A stretch of DNA of 64,000 bases from an uncultured Alphaproteobacteria bacterium (GTDB lineage Bacteria > Pseudomonadota > Alphaproteobacteria > Micropepsales > Micropepsaceae), in NCBI GenBank assembly GCA_902826695.1, contig CADEFU010000006.1:1-64000 (forward strand), given 5' to 3'. Positions 36,433-44,622 of the stretch are shown here, one piece after another (position 1 is the stretch's first letter; every line of letters starts with the position of its first letter). Both the position numbers and the translations under genes were made by a program. Under the pieces are notes generated by a model that saw nothing but the letters and a program-made list of their open reading frames with translations, did not search any database and was not told where the DNA came from.

Positions 36433-36990
36433 TCAGTGTAAGCTGCGCCGATACTCGTAGGCTGCGGTTGCGGCGAGCGCTAGCGTCGCCGGTGCAAAGA
36501 AGGCAATCAGCCAGAACAAGATGCGATTGTCGGCTTTCCAGGCGCGTTCAACGTCCTCGAAGCTGCGAATGATTTTGCCATTCGAGGTGAGCGAATACAC
36601 CGTTGTCCTTTGGCTCTCGTCGTTCACGAATCTGCGGCGATCGACCAAGATCACAGCATTGCCGCCTTCCTTGAGAGCGGCCACCACGGCGTTGAGATTT
36701 CGAGCTTTCGCGGGGTAGTCGAACCTTGCTTTCCACGGCTCCAGTTTAAAGATCACACTGTACTTGTTGGCGTATTGGAAGTTCGCGACCCCGCGAAGCT
36801 CACGCAGCGCCTGTCGCTCAGGAAGGCCATAGCGATCGCCTCGGGCAACGGCGGCGCCAACGAACGCCGTGACCAGCAGCGAAAGCAACGCGCAGCCGGC
36901 AATAATGCGCCAATCTGTTGGCGCGCCCATGAGCCAAACGTTTTCGTAAAACCGTATCCAGCGAGACTGCCTGGAGGACGTGTCCGTCAC
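36433..36990 (-). CDS. Membrane protein of unknown function, coupled to yebC
   Basis: This is a 185-residue protein with two transmembrane helices: about residues 28-48 ([21 protein letters not shown]) and about 160-178 ([21 protein letters not shown]), leaving a ~110-residue extracytoplasmic or cytoplasmic middle domain. That middle part contains [14 protein letters not shown] and [13 protein letters not shown]. The start is GTG 36990, overlapping the yebC stop as GTGA, a typical coupled start. No family is recognised. Confidence 0.7.
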   Translation of the reverse strand: MTDTSSRQSRWIRFYENVWLMGAPTDWRIIAGCALLSLLVTAFVGAAVARGDRYGLPERQALRELRGVANFQYANKYSVIFKLEPWKARFDYPAKARNLNAVVAALKEGGNAVILVDRRRFVNDESQRTTVYSLTSNGKIIRSFEDVERAWKADNRILFWLIAFFAPATLALAATAAYEYRRSLH

Positions 36991-37727
36991 GCCGTCAGCT
37001 TCGCCATCGTGGCGTCGGACATTTCGAAGTTCGCGTAGACGGTTTGCACGTCGTCGTGATCGTCGAGGGCGTCGATGAGCTTGATCAGCGCCTCGGCCGC
37101 TTCGCCTTCGACGGGCACCGCGGTCTGCGGACGCCACACGAACTTCGCCATCGAGGGCGGGCCGTATTTCTTTTCGAGCGCGCGGGAGACTTCGTTCAGA
37201 TCATCGGGCTTGCAGAAAAGGTCGTGCGCTTGATCCGAGGTTTGGCAGTCGTCGGCGCCGGCCTCGATCGCGGCGTCGAGCATCGCCTCCGCGCTTGCGA
37301 CGCTGAGCGGGTATTGGATCTGGCCTAGACGGTCGAACATATAGGCGACGGTTTCGCCGGATTGGCCGCCGTGTTTCGCGAACAGCGAGCGGACGTCGCT
37401 CGCGGTGCGGTTGCGGTTGTCGGTCAAAGCCTCGACGATCATCGCGACGCCACCGGGACCTCTACCTTCGTAGCGAACCTCTTCGAAGTTCTCCAAGTCC
37501 GGCCCTGAGGCCTTCTTGATCGCGCGCTCGATGTTGTCTTTTGGCATGCTTTCCTTGCGCGCCGCGATGATGGCTGCGCGCAACTTCGGGTTCTTGTCGG
37601 GGTCCGGCAGGCCGCCTTTCGCCGCGACCGTGATTTCGCGCGCGAGCTTGGAAAACAGCTTCGAGCGCTTCGCATCCTGCGCGCCCTTGCGGAACATGAT
37701 GTTCTTGAACTGACTATGGCCGGCCAT
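36987..37727 (-). CDS. yebC: YebC/PmpR family protein (translation/transcription regulator)
   Basis: These are three-domain proteins, long annotated as DNA-binding regulators and more recently linked to ribosome function at difficult peptide motifs. The start [21 protein letters not shown] is diagnostic, followed by [15 protein letters not shown], the AIKKASGPD linker and [17 protein letters not shown]. Length is 246 residues. In many proteobacteria yebC lies next to ruvC, as it nearly does here; only the three genes of 35.5-37.0 kb intervene. Confidence 0.95.
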   Translation of the reverse strand: MAGHSQFKNIMFRKGAQDAKRSKLFSKLAREITVAAKGGLPDPDKNPKLRAAIIAARKESMPKDNIERAIKKASGPDLENFEEVRYEGRGPGGVAMIVEALTDNRNRTASDVRSLFAKHGGQSGETVAYMFDRLGQIQYPLSVASAEAMLDAAIEAGADDCQTSDQAHDLFCKPDDLNEVSRALEKKYGPPSMAKFVWRPQTAVPVEGEAAEALIKLIDALDDHDDVQTVYANFEMSDATMAKLTA

Positions 37728-37790
37728 GTCGACGTCTCTGTCGGATCGTTGGATTAAGGGCGGTGATAAAGCGCAAGCTCGTATGCCCGA

Positions 37791-38615
37791 TCAAGTGGGC
37801 AGATCGCCCGGCAGTGCGGGCTTCAGCCGCCCGCCGAGGCGCACGGGTTCGATGCGTTTCGCCAAGCCCGTGTTGTCGTCGGTTTCGATGAAGGCGCCGC
37901 AGATCGTGGCGGGGCCTTGGGCTGGGGTCATTCTCCCGGTCGAGAGTTTGCGGGTGAAGCGCTGCAGGGGTTCTGTCTTTTCCATGCCGATGACGCTGTC
38001 GTAGTCGGCGCAGGCGCCGGCATCGGTTTGATAGGCCGTGCCGCCATGCAGGATCTGCGCGTCGGCCGTCGGCACGTGGCTGTGGGTGCCGATGACGAGG
38101 CTCGCGCGGCCATCGCAGAAGTGGCCCATCGCCATTTTCTCGGACGTCGCTTCCGCATGGATGTCGACGATCGCCGCGTCGCAGCCCCAGGCGAGTTTGC
38201 AGGCGTCGAGTTCGCGGTCGACGGCGGCGAACGGGTCGTCGAGCGCTTCCATGAAGACGCGGCCCATGGCGTTGATGACGAGCACGCGCTTGCCGGTTTG
38301 GGTTTCGTAGAGGCCGGTGCCGCGGCCGGGGACACCTTGCGGGTAGTTCAGGGGCCTCAGCAGGCGGCGCTCGTTGTCGTAGACGTCGATCTTGTCGCGC
38401 TGGTCGAAGGCGTGGTTGCCGGTCGTGATGCAGTCGACGCCCGCAGCAAAGAGGGCTTGGGCGATCTCTTCGTTGATGCCGAAGCCGCCTGCGGCGTTCT
38501 CGCCGTTCACGACGACGAAATCGAGCGCGAGTTTCTTCCTCAATGCGGGCACATGTTCCACCACGGCAGTGCGGCCGGAGCGGCCGACGAGATCTCCCAA
38601 GAACAGCAGGCGCAT
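37791..38615 (-). CDS. YmdB-type metallophosphoesterase (TIGR00282 family)
   Basis: This is a calcineurin-like phosphodiesterase of the family that includes Bacillus YmdB, which hydrolyses 2',3'- and 3',5'-cyclic nucleotides. Metal-binding motifs are seen in order: FLGDLVGRSGR (Asp8), VVNGENAAGGFG, TTGNHAFDQRD, DIHAEATSEK and GTHSHVPTADAQIL. Length is 274 residues. The start ATG immediately follows the 5-FCL stop (TGAATG), so the two are coupled. Confidence 0.92.
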   Translation of the reverse strand: MRLLFLGDLVGRSGRTAVVEHVPALRKKLALDFVVVNGENAAGGFGINEEIAQALFAAGVDCITTGNHAFDQRDKIDVYDNERRLLRPLNYPQGVPGRGTGLYETQTGKRVLVINAMGRVFMEALDDPFAAVDRELDACKLAWGCDAAIVDIHAEATSEKMAMGHFCDGRASLVIGTHSHVPTADAQILHGGTAYQTDAGACADYDSVIGMEKTEPLQRFTRKLSTGRMTPAQGPATICGAFIETDDNTGLAKRIEPVRLGGRLKPALPGDLPT

Positions 38616-39212
38616 TCAGGTCCTTTCGAAGCGCCAGACGCGCTCTTGCGTGACGACGGCATCGAGCGGTTCGTCGTGCGGCTCGCGCGGGAGCTTTTCC
38701 ACGTGCTGGGCCGCGTAGGCGATGCCGATCGCGCGGATCGTGCGCTTCTGCCGTGCTTCGCTCAAGTGGCGGTCGTAGTAGCCGGCGCCGTAGCCCAAGC
38801 GGTAACCATCGCTGTCGAAGGCCAGCAAGGGCACGAGCAGCAGATCCGGGCGGCGCTCCTTGGCGCTCGCGGCGGGTTCGGGCACGTTCATCTTGCCCGG
38901 TATCAGCGGCTCGCCGGGTTTCCAGGCGCGGAACGCGAGCTGCTTGCCCTCAACGCGCGGGAGACAGAGCGGATGGCCCTGGCCGCTTAGCGTCGCCATC
39001 AGCGGGAACGGGTCGGCTTCGCTTCCGATCGCCGCGTAGCCCGCGATGATGGCGCCTTTCATGAAGACGAAATCGCCCAAGACGCGCCTTGCGATCAGCA
39101 GTGCGGCCTTTGGGCCCGCGGCTTCGGCGGCGCGGCTGCGCTTGGCGAGCGCTTCGATGCGGAGTTCTTGCTTGTTCAAAACGCTCTCAAATGAAGTGGG
39201 CGGGACCGCCAT
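38616..39212 (-). CDS. 5-formyltetrahydrofolate cyclo-ligase
   Basis: This converts 5-formyl-THF to 5,10-methenyl-THF with ATP, returning stored folate to the active pool. Signatures are the N-terminal KQELRIEALAKRSRA and C-terminal GYRLGYGAGYYDRHLSE, the substrate/ATP loop. Length is 198 residues from ATG 39212; an upstream in-frame extension would run through the probable 6S RNA. The ygfA position next to ssrS and zapA is classical. Confidence 0.93.
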   Translation of the reverse strand: MAVPPTSFESVLNKQELRIEALAKRSRAAEAAGPKAALLIARRVLGDFVFMKGAIIAGYAAIGSEADPFPLMATLSGQGHPLCLPRVEGKQLAFRAWKPGEPLIPGKMNVPEPAASAKERRPDLLLVPLLAFDSDGYRLGYGAGYYDRHLSEARQKRTIRAIGIAYAAQHVEKLPREPHDEPLDAVVTQERVWRFERT

Positions 39213-39229
39213 GCCGTCGAACGCACGGA

Positions 39230-39365
39230 TCCTCACGGGCCTGCCAAAGCAGGTGGGCGCCATATGTCCGGGACCACGGTCCCGGTCAGGGACAGCTCCC
39301 GGTGAGAACTGTTTACGGCCCCTGGGTCCTAGATTCTAACGCGCGAGGCAGTGCCCGCCCGCCCT
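39230..39365 (-). ncRNA. ssrS: Probable 6S RNA
   Basis: This 163-bp gap between zapA and 5-FCL is exactly where 6S RNA lies in many proteobacteria. On the minus strand it folds into a long rod. A closing stem pairs CGGGC-A-CTGCC (39347-39357) with GGCAGGCCCG (39236-39245, one bulged A). An inner arm contains ACAGTTCTC/GGGAGCTGT, and a perfect hairpin CCGGGACC-GT-GGTCCCGG is present. 6S RNA mimics an open promoter and sequesters the housekeeping RNA polymerase. Ends are approximate. The call rests on synteny and hand folding, not on a covariance search. Confidence 0.6.
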
Positions 39366-39375
39366 TAAAGTAGGG

Positions 39376-39657
39376 TCAGCCGAGGCGCGCCGCAATGTCT
39401 TCCATGCGGCGGGCGGCGTTTTCGAGCAACAGGGCGAATTTGTCCTCATCCGCCAATTCGGCCGCATCGAGTTCGTCTTCGAGCAGCAATCCCGCCATTA
39501 ACAGTAACTGCGTGTCGGAGGCGTTGCGGGCGTCTTTCTTGATTTCGGCCACGCGCTTGTCGAACCGCTTTGCCAGCACACCCAAGTGCGCCTCTTCGCC
39601 ATCGTCGCAGGCCAGCGTGTAGCTCGCGTTGTTGACAGTGACGGTGACGTGCGCCAT
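39376..39657 (-). CDS. zapA: Cell division protein ZapA
   Basis: ZapA bundles FtsZ protofilaments in the division ring. It has an N-terminal beta-alpha domain (VTVTVNNASYTLACDDGEE) and a C-terminal coiled coil (LLLENAARRMEDIAARL). Length is 93 residues. ATG 39657 was chosen because the longer reading is arginine-rich nonsense through the upstream intergenic sequence. It is 10 bp downstream of the DUF4164 gene and precedes 6S RNA. Confidence 0.92.
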   Translation of the reverse strand: MAHVTVTVNNASYTLACDDGEEAHLGVLAKRFDKRVAEIKKDARNASDTQLLLMAGLLLEDELDAAELADEDKFALLLENAARRMEDIAARLG

Positions 39658-39667
39658 CTCGCGGTCC

Positions 39668-39943
39668 CTAGTGTGAGAGCACGGCGCGGATCTCGCGGAT
39701 CGCACCTTCGAGCCGTCCGGCCACCTCTTCGGTGAAGCCTTCGAGCGCAACTTTTTCGACGTTCAGCCGCGATAGCTCATCGGCGAGCTTGGCGCGATCT
39801 TCTTTGAGCGCGTTTAGCTCCTTCGCGAGCGTGTCGTCGAAGGGAGACGAAGACGGTGCGCTCCCGTTCGTGCGGCGCGCAGCCGCCTCCAACCGCTCGA
39901 GGGCGGCGTTGAAACGTCGGATGGCCGAATCAAGTCGTGACAT
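39668..39943 (-). CDS. DUF4164 family coiled-coil protein
   Basis: This is a 91-residue protein made almost wholly of a predicted coiled coil (SRLDSAIRRFNAALERLEAA; AKELNALKEDRAKLADELSR; VALEGFTEEVAGRLEGAIRE). Such proteins lie directly upstream of zapA in many alphaproteobacteria and may be an analogue of the ZapB partner, but this is inference from position. ATG 39943 starts the conserved part; a ~100-residue upstream in-frame extension is judged non-coding. Confidence 0.8.
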   Translation of the reverse strand: MSRLDSAIRRFNAALERLEAAARRTNGSAPSSSPFDDTLAKELNALKEDRAKLADELSRLNVEKVALEGFTEEVAGRLEGAIREIRAVLSH

Positions 39944-40207
39944 GAGAGAATCTCTATACGCCAATTCGGTCTTAGCGCGATGTCTTAATTCTTGGTTTCC
40001 ACTCTCGTTCTGCGATTTCAAACCTGAGGTTGTGATGTCGGCAGTGTTCGCGCCAGGCTCGATTGATTGTGTGCGGAGCGTCTCGCGCGGGTGATGTGCT
40101 CTTGCGCCTGGCAGCAGGTGCACGGGCAAGCGGCGCAACCGGACGGAAGGAGCCAGCGGTTTTCGTGTCACCGCAATGGCCAGTGCCACGCGATGCAAAA
40201 TCGAATC

Positions 40208-40276
40208 CGTTAGAAGCGTTAGATCGGCAGATTTGCGCGGGTTCATCCGTTAGAAATCCGTTAGATTGGCGTTAGG
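40208..40276 (+). repeat. Cluster of five CGTTAG(A) direct repeats
   Basis: CGTTAGA occurs at 40208, 40217, 40248 and 40259, and CGTTAGG at 40270. The last three are exactly 11 bp apart, close to one helical turn, so proteins bound to them would face the same side of the DNA. It could be a regulator binding array or a decayed iteron cluster. Confidence 0.5.
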
Positions 40277-40465
40277 CGAGCGTTTGGCCGGCGGCCGCGC
40301 GTGTGCGCTATCGCCGCGGACACTATGCGCAGGAGCGGGGACGAACTTCCGGTGAGAGGCGCTTCGCATCAAGCAATATAACTAACAGTTCTTTTTCCAA
40401 TAGTCACGATAGCTACGTTGCGCGAAGTGCCGCGGCGTCTTTTGAGCGCCACAGACAGGCTTTAC

Positions 40466-40479
40466 TTGACGCAGATCAT
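40466..40479 (+). promoter_or_regulatory. FNR/FixK-like site upstream of the MacAB genes
   Basis: TTGACGCAGATCAT has one perfect half (TTGA) and a 3-of-4 second half (TCAT for TCAA). The spacing of six and the CGCAGA centre resemble alphaproteobacterial FixK/FnrL sites. Its centre is 41 bp from the start codon, so it would overlap a promoter only if the transcript is nearly leaderless or if it represses. Confidence 0.35.
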
Positions 40480-40513
40480 GCCCGGTGATGCTGTGGGGCG
40501 GTAAGTTGGTGCC

Positions 40514-41791
40514 ATGCAGCAGCGAACAGACCTGAAGAGCGTCTTAGCGGCGAACCGGACGGCGGATTGGATACGCCTTCTCCCGCCGATGTGGGCGATG
40601 CCGATGTGGGCGATAATGTCGGCTGCGGGCGTTCTCGTGCTTGCGATCGTCTATTGGTACTTCTTCGCTCAGGCGACAGCCGAAACCAGGTACACGACGC
40701 AACCCGTCACGCGGGGCGATGTCGTCGTCACCGTGCGTGCGACGGGCACAATCGAGCCCGTCGATCAGGTCGAGATATCGAGCGAACTCTCCGGCACGAT
40801 GCGTTACGTCGATGTCGACTTCAATGACGTCGTCAAGAAGGGTCAGGTGCTGGCCCGCCTCGACACCGACGCGCTGGACGCGCAAATCGCCTCCTCCACC
40901 GCTACCCTTGCCGCGCGCGAGGCGCGCGTGCGGGAAGCGCGGGCAACCGTCGCGGAAACGCGCGCGGCTTACGCGCGTGCGAAGACACTGCGCGAGAAGC
41001 AGTTTCTGTCGGCGGCCGGGTTGGAGCAGGCGGGTGCCGCCTACGAGCGCGCGGCGGCGTCGCTCGGGAGCGCCGAAGCCGATGTTCGCACGGCGCGCGC
41101 CGATCTGAAGGTCAAGGAAACCAATCTCGGGAAGGCAAACATCCGTTCGCCGATCGCGGGCGTCGTTCTCGACCGCAATGTGGAACCCGGCCAGACGGTC
41201 GCCTCGTCGCTGCAAGCGCCGATCTTGTTCAAGCTCGCGCAGGATCTGAAGCGGATGCAGCTCGAGGTGGACATCGACGAAGCAGATGTGACCGCGGTGA
41301 ACGACGGCGACCAAGCAACGTTCTGGGTCGAAGGATTGCCCGAGAAAACGTTTCCTGCGCAGATTTCGGAAGTGCACCTCGCCTCGAGGACGATTGAGGG
41401 CGTTGTCACGTACAAAGCGATTCTGTCGGTCGACAATTCGGAGTTATTGCTGCGCCCCGGCATGACGGCCACCGCCGACATCCGCGTCGAGGACGTCAAA
41501 AACGCCGAACTGATCCCGAATGCGGCGCTGCGGTTCGCGCCGACGGCACAGACGAACGGCACCTCGCGGTCGTGGCTGCAGCGGTTGATGCCGCGCGGAC
41601 CCGGCAGCGGGCGCAGGCCCGAAGCCGCGAAGTCGCCCGGCACCGGCAAATCGGTCTGGGTTCTGGTGAACAAGCAAGCGGTCGAGCGGCCGGTCACGAC
41701 GGGCTTGAGCGACGGCACCAATACGGTCTTGAAGAGTGGCGAGGTTAAGGTCGGCGATCCGGTGATCGTCGACGCGGAAACGGCGAGTTGA
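40514..41791 (+). CDS. MacA-type periplasmic adaptor (HlyD/RND-MFP family)
   Basis: This is the adaptor subunit linking an ABC permease to an outer-membrane channel for drug, peptide or lipoprotein export. It has an N-terminal transmembrane anchor (about residues 35-54), then a beta-barrel and lipoyl half (VTVRATGTIEPVDQVEISSE). A long alpha-helical hairpin at about residues 115-200 is rich in Ala/Arg (AARVREARATVAETRAAYARA-like), followed by the second lipoyl half (SPIAGVVLDRNVEPGQTV). Length is 425 residues. The anchor region carries a 15-bp tandem duplication. It is followed by its ATPase and permease genes. Confidence 0.9.
   Translation: MQQRTDLKSVLAANRTADWIRLLPPMWAMPMWAIMSAAGVLVLAIVYWYFFAQATAETRYTTQPVTRGDVVVTVRATGTIEPVDQVEISSELSGTMRYVDVDFNDVVKKGQVLARLDTDALDAQIASSTATLAAREARVREARATVAETRAAYARAKTLREKQFLSAAGLEQAGAAYERAAASLGSAEADVRTARADLKVKETNLGKANIRSPIAGVVLDRNVEPGQTVASSLQAPILFKLAQDLKRMQLEVDIDEADVTAVNDGDQATFWVEGLPEKTFPAQISEVHLASRTIEGVVTYKAILSVDNSELLLRPGMTATADIRVEDVKNAELIPNAALRFAPTAQTNGTSRSWLQRLMPRGPGSGRRPEAAKSPGTGKSVWVLVNKQAVERPVTTGLSDGTNTVLKSGEVKVGDPVIVDAETAS
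40586..40615 (+). repeat. 15-bp tandem duplication in the macA-like gene
   Basis: The unit CCGATGTGGGCGATG is repeated once with a single difference at the last base, giving PMWAM-PMWAI in the protein just before the membrane anchor. The reading frame is kept. Confidence 0.8.
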
Positions 41792-41797
41792 AGCGCG

Positions 41798-42520
41798 ATG
41801 AGTGCGAGCGACGACGCAACCTCACCGCCGCTGATCGAGTTTCGCGGCGTGCGCAAGACGTTCGGCGAGGGCGATGCGGCGGTGCATGCGCTGGCCGGTG
41901 TCGATCTCGTCATCCGGCGCGGCGAGTTCGTCGCGATCATGGGGCCGTCGGGCTCCGGCAAGTCGACGGCGATGAACATTCTGGGCGGGCTCGATACGCC
42001 GACCGAGGGCGAGTACCTGTTCGACGGCGTTTCGGTCGGCCAACTGTCGTTGGACGATTGCGCACTGCTGCGGCGGCATTTCCTGGGCTTCGTGTTTCAG
42101 GGCTACAATCTTCTTGCGCGCACATCGGCGGTCGAGAATGTCGAACTGCCGCTCGTCTATCGCGGCGTTCCGGGGGAGCAGCGGCGGCGCATGGCGATGG
42201 ATGCTCTTGCCAAGGTCGGGCTGCAAGGGCGCGAGCATCACGAGCCGGCGAAACTGTCCGGTGGGCAGCAGCAGCGCGTGGCGATCGCGCGCGCGATCGT
42301 GAGCGGACCCGAGGTCGTGCTCGCCGACGAGCCGACCGGTAATCTCGACACCGCCAAAAGCCGCGAGATCATGGATTTGCTGACGGCGCTCTGCCGCGAC
42401 GAAGGCATCACGATCATCATGGTGACGCACGAGCCCGACATGGCGCAGTACGCCGACCGCATCGTCCGCTTCGTCGACGGGCTGATCGCCGGCGACGCGG
42501 CTCCGCAGAAGGCGGCGTGA
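41798..42520 (+). CDS. MacB/LolD-type ABC transporter ATP-binding protein
   Basis: This is the cytoplasmic ATPase of the exporter. Walker A is GPSGSGKS (about residues 48-55), the Q-loop lies in FVFQGYNLLARTSAVENVE, the signature is LSGGQQQRVAIARA, Walker B is VVLADEPTGNLD, and the H-loop is in MVTHEPDMAQY. The hallmark ENVELPLVYRG matches the mechanotransmission (MacB/LolD/FtsE) class. Length is 240 residues. Unlike E. coli MacB, ATPase and permease are separate genes here. Confidence 0.93.
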   Translation: MSASDDATSPPLIEFRGVRKTFGEGDAAVHALAGVDLVIRRGEFVAIMGPSGSGKSTAMNILGGLDTPTEGEYLFDGVSVGQLSLDDCALLRRHFLGFVFQGYNLLARTSAVENVELPLVYRGVPGEQRRRMAMDALAKVGLQGREHHEPAKLSGGQQQRVAIARAIVSGPEVVLADEPTGNLDTAKSREIMDLLTALCRDEGITIIMVTHEPDMAQYADRIVRFVDGLIAGDAAPQKAA

Positions 42521-42523
42521 GCG

Positions 42524-43729
42524 ATGCTTCGGGAGGCTTTCAAACTTGCGATCCGCACCATCCGGCGCAACGCGCTGCGGTCGTTCCTAACGGTGCTTGG
42601 CGTCGTGATCGGCGTCGGCGCCGTCGTCGGCATGGTCACGACAGGGCAAGGCACAACGGCACAGGTGACTGCCGACATGGCCAAGCTTGGTACGAACCTT
42701 TTAACGGTGCGGACGGGCCGCGGGTTCGGGCCGCCGACGGGCGGTAGCGCGCGCAACTTCAGCATCGACGACGTGAATGCCGTCGAGGCACAGGTTCCCG
42801 GCATCAAGATCGCGGGGCCATCCGGGCAGCGGAATTTGACCGCGATCTACGGCAACGAGAACTTCAACACCAGCGTGACAGGGTCGGACAACCGCTTCTT
42901 CGAGGCGCGGCAATGGACGCTTGCCAAGGGACGCTTGTTTCAGACGGGCGAGCTCAGCGTCGGGGGATCGGTTTGCGTGATCGGGGAAACCGTGCGGCGC
43001 GAACTCTTCGGCAAGCGCGATCCGGTCGGCGAGACGATCAGGCTTGAGAAGTTTTCCTGCAACGTCATCGGCCTTTTGGCTGCGAAGGGCGCTTCGACGG
43101 CAGGCCCCGACCAAGACGACTTGATCGTGATTCCCTTGCGCACGTTCCAGCGGCGCATCTCGGGCAACCGGGACGTTTCAAGCCTGTTCGTCGTGGCAAA
43201 GGACGGTGTTTCGACAGCGAAAGTACAGCGCGATCTCGAGCGGTTGCTGCGGGAACGGCGGCGCATCAAACCGGGCGAGGAAGACGACTTCGCCGTCATG
43301 GATACGAAGCAGATGGCCTCGACGATGACGAGCGTCACGAACACGCTGACGGGGCTTTTGAGCGCGGTCGCGGCGGTGAGCCTGCTCGTCGGCGGCATCG
43401 GCATTATGAACATCATGCTGGTTTCGGTAACGGAGCGCACGCGCGAGATCGGCATTCGCCTGGCGATCGGGGCGCAGGCGCGCCAGGTGCTGCTGCAGTT
43501 TCTGGTCGAGGCAGTCGTTCTGTCGCTTTTCGGCGGGCTCGTCGGGATCGCGGCCGGCCTCGGCTTCGCCGCGATCGCGACGTCTGCGTTGGGTGTGCCG
43601 TTCCTTGTCGATGTGCCGACAGTCGTCGTCGCCTTCGCGTTTTCGGCGATGGTCGGGATCGTGTTCGGCTATTTTCCGGCGCAGCGCGCGTCGCGCCTCA
43701 ATCCTATTGAGGCGCTGCGCCACGAGTAG
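42524..43729 (+). CDS. MacB-like ABC transporter permease (FtsX family)
   Basis: This is the membrane component with an N-terminal transmembrane helix (RSFLTVLGVVIGVGAVVGMV), a periplasmic MacB core domain of about 220 residues, and three C-terminal helices containing VGGIGIMNIMLVSVTERTRE, the FtsX-family signature. Length is 401 residues. It starts 3 bp after the ATPase stop. With the preceding two genes it should form a MacAB-type exporter; the substrate cannot be told, and a TolC-like channel is not in the window. Confidence 0.93.
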   Translation: MLREAFKLAIRTIRRNALRSFLTVLGVVIGVGAVVGMVTTGQGTTAQVTADMAKLGTNLLTVRTGRGFGPPTGGSARNFSIDDVNAVEAQVPGIKIAGPSGQRNLTAIYGNENFNTSVTGSDNRFFEARQWTLAKGRLFQTGELSVGGSVCVIGETVRRELFGKRDPVGETIRLEKFSCNVIGLLAAKGASTAGPDQDDLIVIPLRTFQRRISGNRDVSSLFVVAKDGVSTAKVQRDLERLLRERRRIKPGEEDDFAVMDTKQMASTMTSVTNTLTGLLSAVAAVSLLVGGIGIMNIMLVSVTERTREIGIRLAIGAQARQVLLQFLVEAVVLSLFGGLVGIAAGLGFAAIATSALGVPFLVDVPTVVVAFAFSAMVGIVFGYFPAQRASRLNPIEALRHE

Positions 43730-43732
43730 CCG

Positions 43733-44446
43733 CTACTCGCACACAGTTTCATAGCCTTTGATCACGCGGTCGTTGCAGATGCCGGAGGGTTGGCACCAGT
43801 AGGAGACGCGGAAGCCCCAGATCGGGCGGCGTTCGCAGCGTTTGCCGCCTTGCGATTGCGGGGCGGGGGCCGCCGGCGGTGCGGGTGGCCGCGGCGCGGT
43901 TTGCGTGTTCGTGTAGGCGGTCACGGTTCGGGCTTGCGGCGCCGTACGATCGAAGGCGCGCGGATCGGTCATGCGGTACTTCGTGCGCACGGCGGTTGCG
44001 ACGAAGTCGAGCGCGTGGCTCACGCGGGGATCGTTGTCGGCGAGCGTCGAGGCATAGGCAATGGCTCCGACTTGAAAGATTTTTCCGCCCGTATCGTAAG
44101 CGAAGATGAGCAGGTCGACGGTGCCGCCGTTCACCGCGACCTTCAACGATTCGACGATCAAGCCGCCTTGAACTTGAACGCCCGAGCGCTGCGTCAGTCT
44201 GAAGTCGCCCTCCATGTCTCTGATTGCTTCATCGACGGATTTGCGAAACTCAACCTTCGGGTCGCCGCCTTCGTACTCGGCCACGTTCAGCATGAAGTTG
44301 ACCATGCCGTTCGCATCTTGCGGCGAGGTGATCGTGACGGCTTGCGCGTCGTAAGAGCGTTGCCAGCCGGGGAAGTTTGCGGCAGCGGCGATAGGCGTGA
44401 GGAAGACGAGCGCGAGCAACAGCGTCGCGGCGCGGCGTATCAGCAT
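43733..44446 (-). CDS. Secreted protein of unknown function with C-terminal Cys cluster
   Basis: This is a 237-residue protein with a signal peptide (ending AAAA-NF, about residue 22). The N-terminal domain (WQRSYDAQAVTITSPQDANG; VNFMLNVAEYEGGDPKVEFR) looks beta-rich. A Pro/Ala linker (TAPRPPAPPAAPAPQS) leads to a C-terminal tail with four Cys (RCERRP, YWCQP, ICND, TVCE). No family is recognised. It is convergent with the MacB-like permease, stops 3 bp apart. Confidence 0.7.
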   Translation of the reverse strand: MLIRRAATLLLALVFLTPIAAAANFPGWQRSYDAQAVTITSPQDANGMVNFMLNVAEYEGGDPKVEFRKSVDEAIRDMEGDFRLTQRSGVQVQGGLIVESLKVAVNGGTVDLLIFAYDTGGKIFQVGAIAYASTLADNDPRVSHALDFVATAVRTKYRMTDPRAFDRTAPQARTVTAYTNTQTAPRPPAPPAAPAPQSQGGKRCERRPIWGFRVSYWCQPSGICNDRVIKGYETVCE

Positions 44447-44532
44447 ATGTTGTTTCTCTCCCTGACGTGTTCGAGAGAGGCTAACGGGAATTCGGTTTGG
44501 TGAGAACCGTGAATGACGGTGGTGTGATCGCG

Positions 44533-44560
44533 ATCATATCCATCATTTGATGGAGATGAT
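44533..44560. promoter_or_regulatory. Imperfect 28-bp palindrome upstream of the secreted protein gene
   Basis: ATCATATCCATCA and TGATGGAGATGAT are inverted 13-mers with one mismatch around a 2-bp centre, 86 bp upstream of the 43733-44446 gene. It could be a dimer operator or the first of two adjacent hairpins. Confidence 0.4.
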
Positions 44561-44589
44561 CCTCTCTCCCGGCTTGAGCGGGAGAGAGG
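44561..44589 (-). terminator. Hairpin downstream of the beta-propeller gene
   Basis: CCTCTCTCCCG and CGGGAGAGAGG are perfect 11-bp arms with a 7-nt loop, 34 bp after the stop of the 44623-46545 gene. It lacks a U-tract but is followed by the second palindrome. Similar purine/pyrimidine hairpins occur as intergenic repeats in many genomes. Confidence 0.5.
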
Positions 44590-44622
44590 GGGAGAGGGAA
44601 CGCTGCACTGCTCCTCGTGCGT

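Larger units (their letters stand above)
39944..40513. other. 570-bp intergenic region with short direct repeats
   Basis: This is a divergent gap between the DUF4164 gene and a MacA-type gene. It is less GC-biased than its surroundings and has no ORF with a ribosome binding site. It contains five CGTTAG motifs (see separate entry) and a TTGA-N6-TCAT site near the macA-like start. Two short in-frame ORFs in it (about 60-70 codons) have no coding character and were not called. Confidence 0.5.

Noticed and set aside
40303-40488. A 61-codon ORF in the gap before the MacA-like gene
   Set aside because: No ribosome binding site, no hydrophobic or conserved pattern, and a polar Ser/Arg-rich product.
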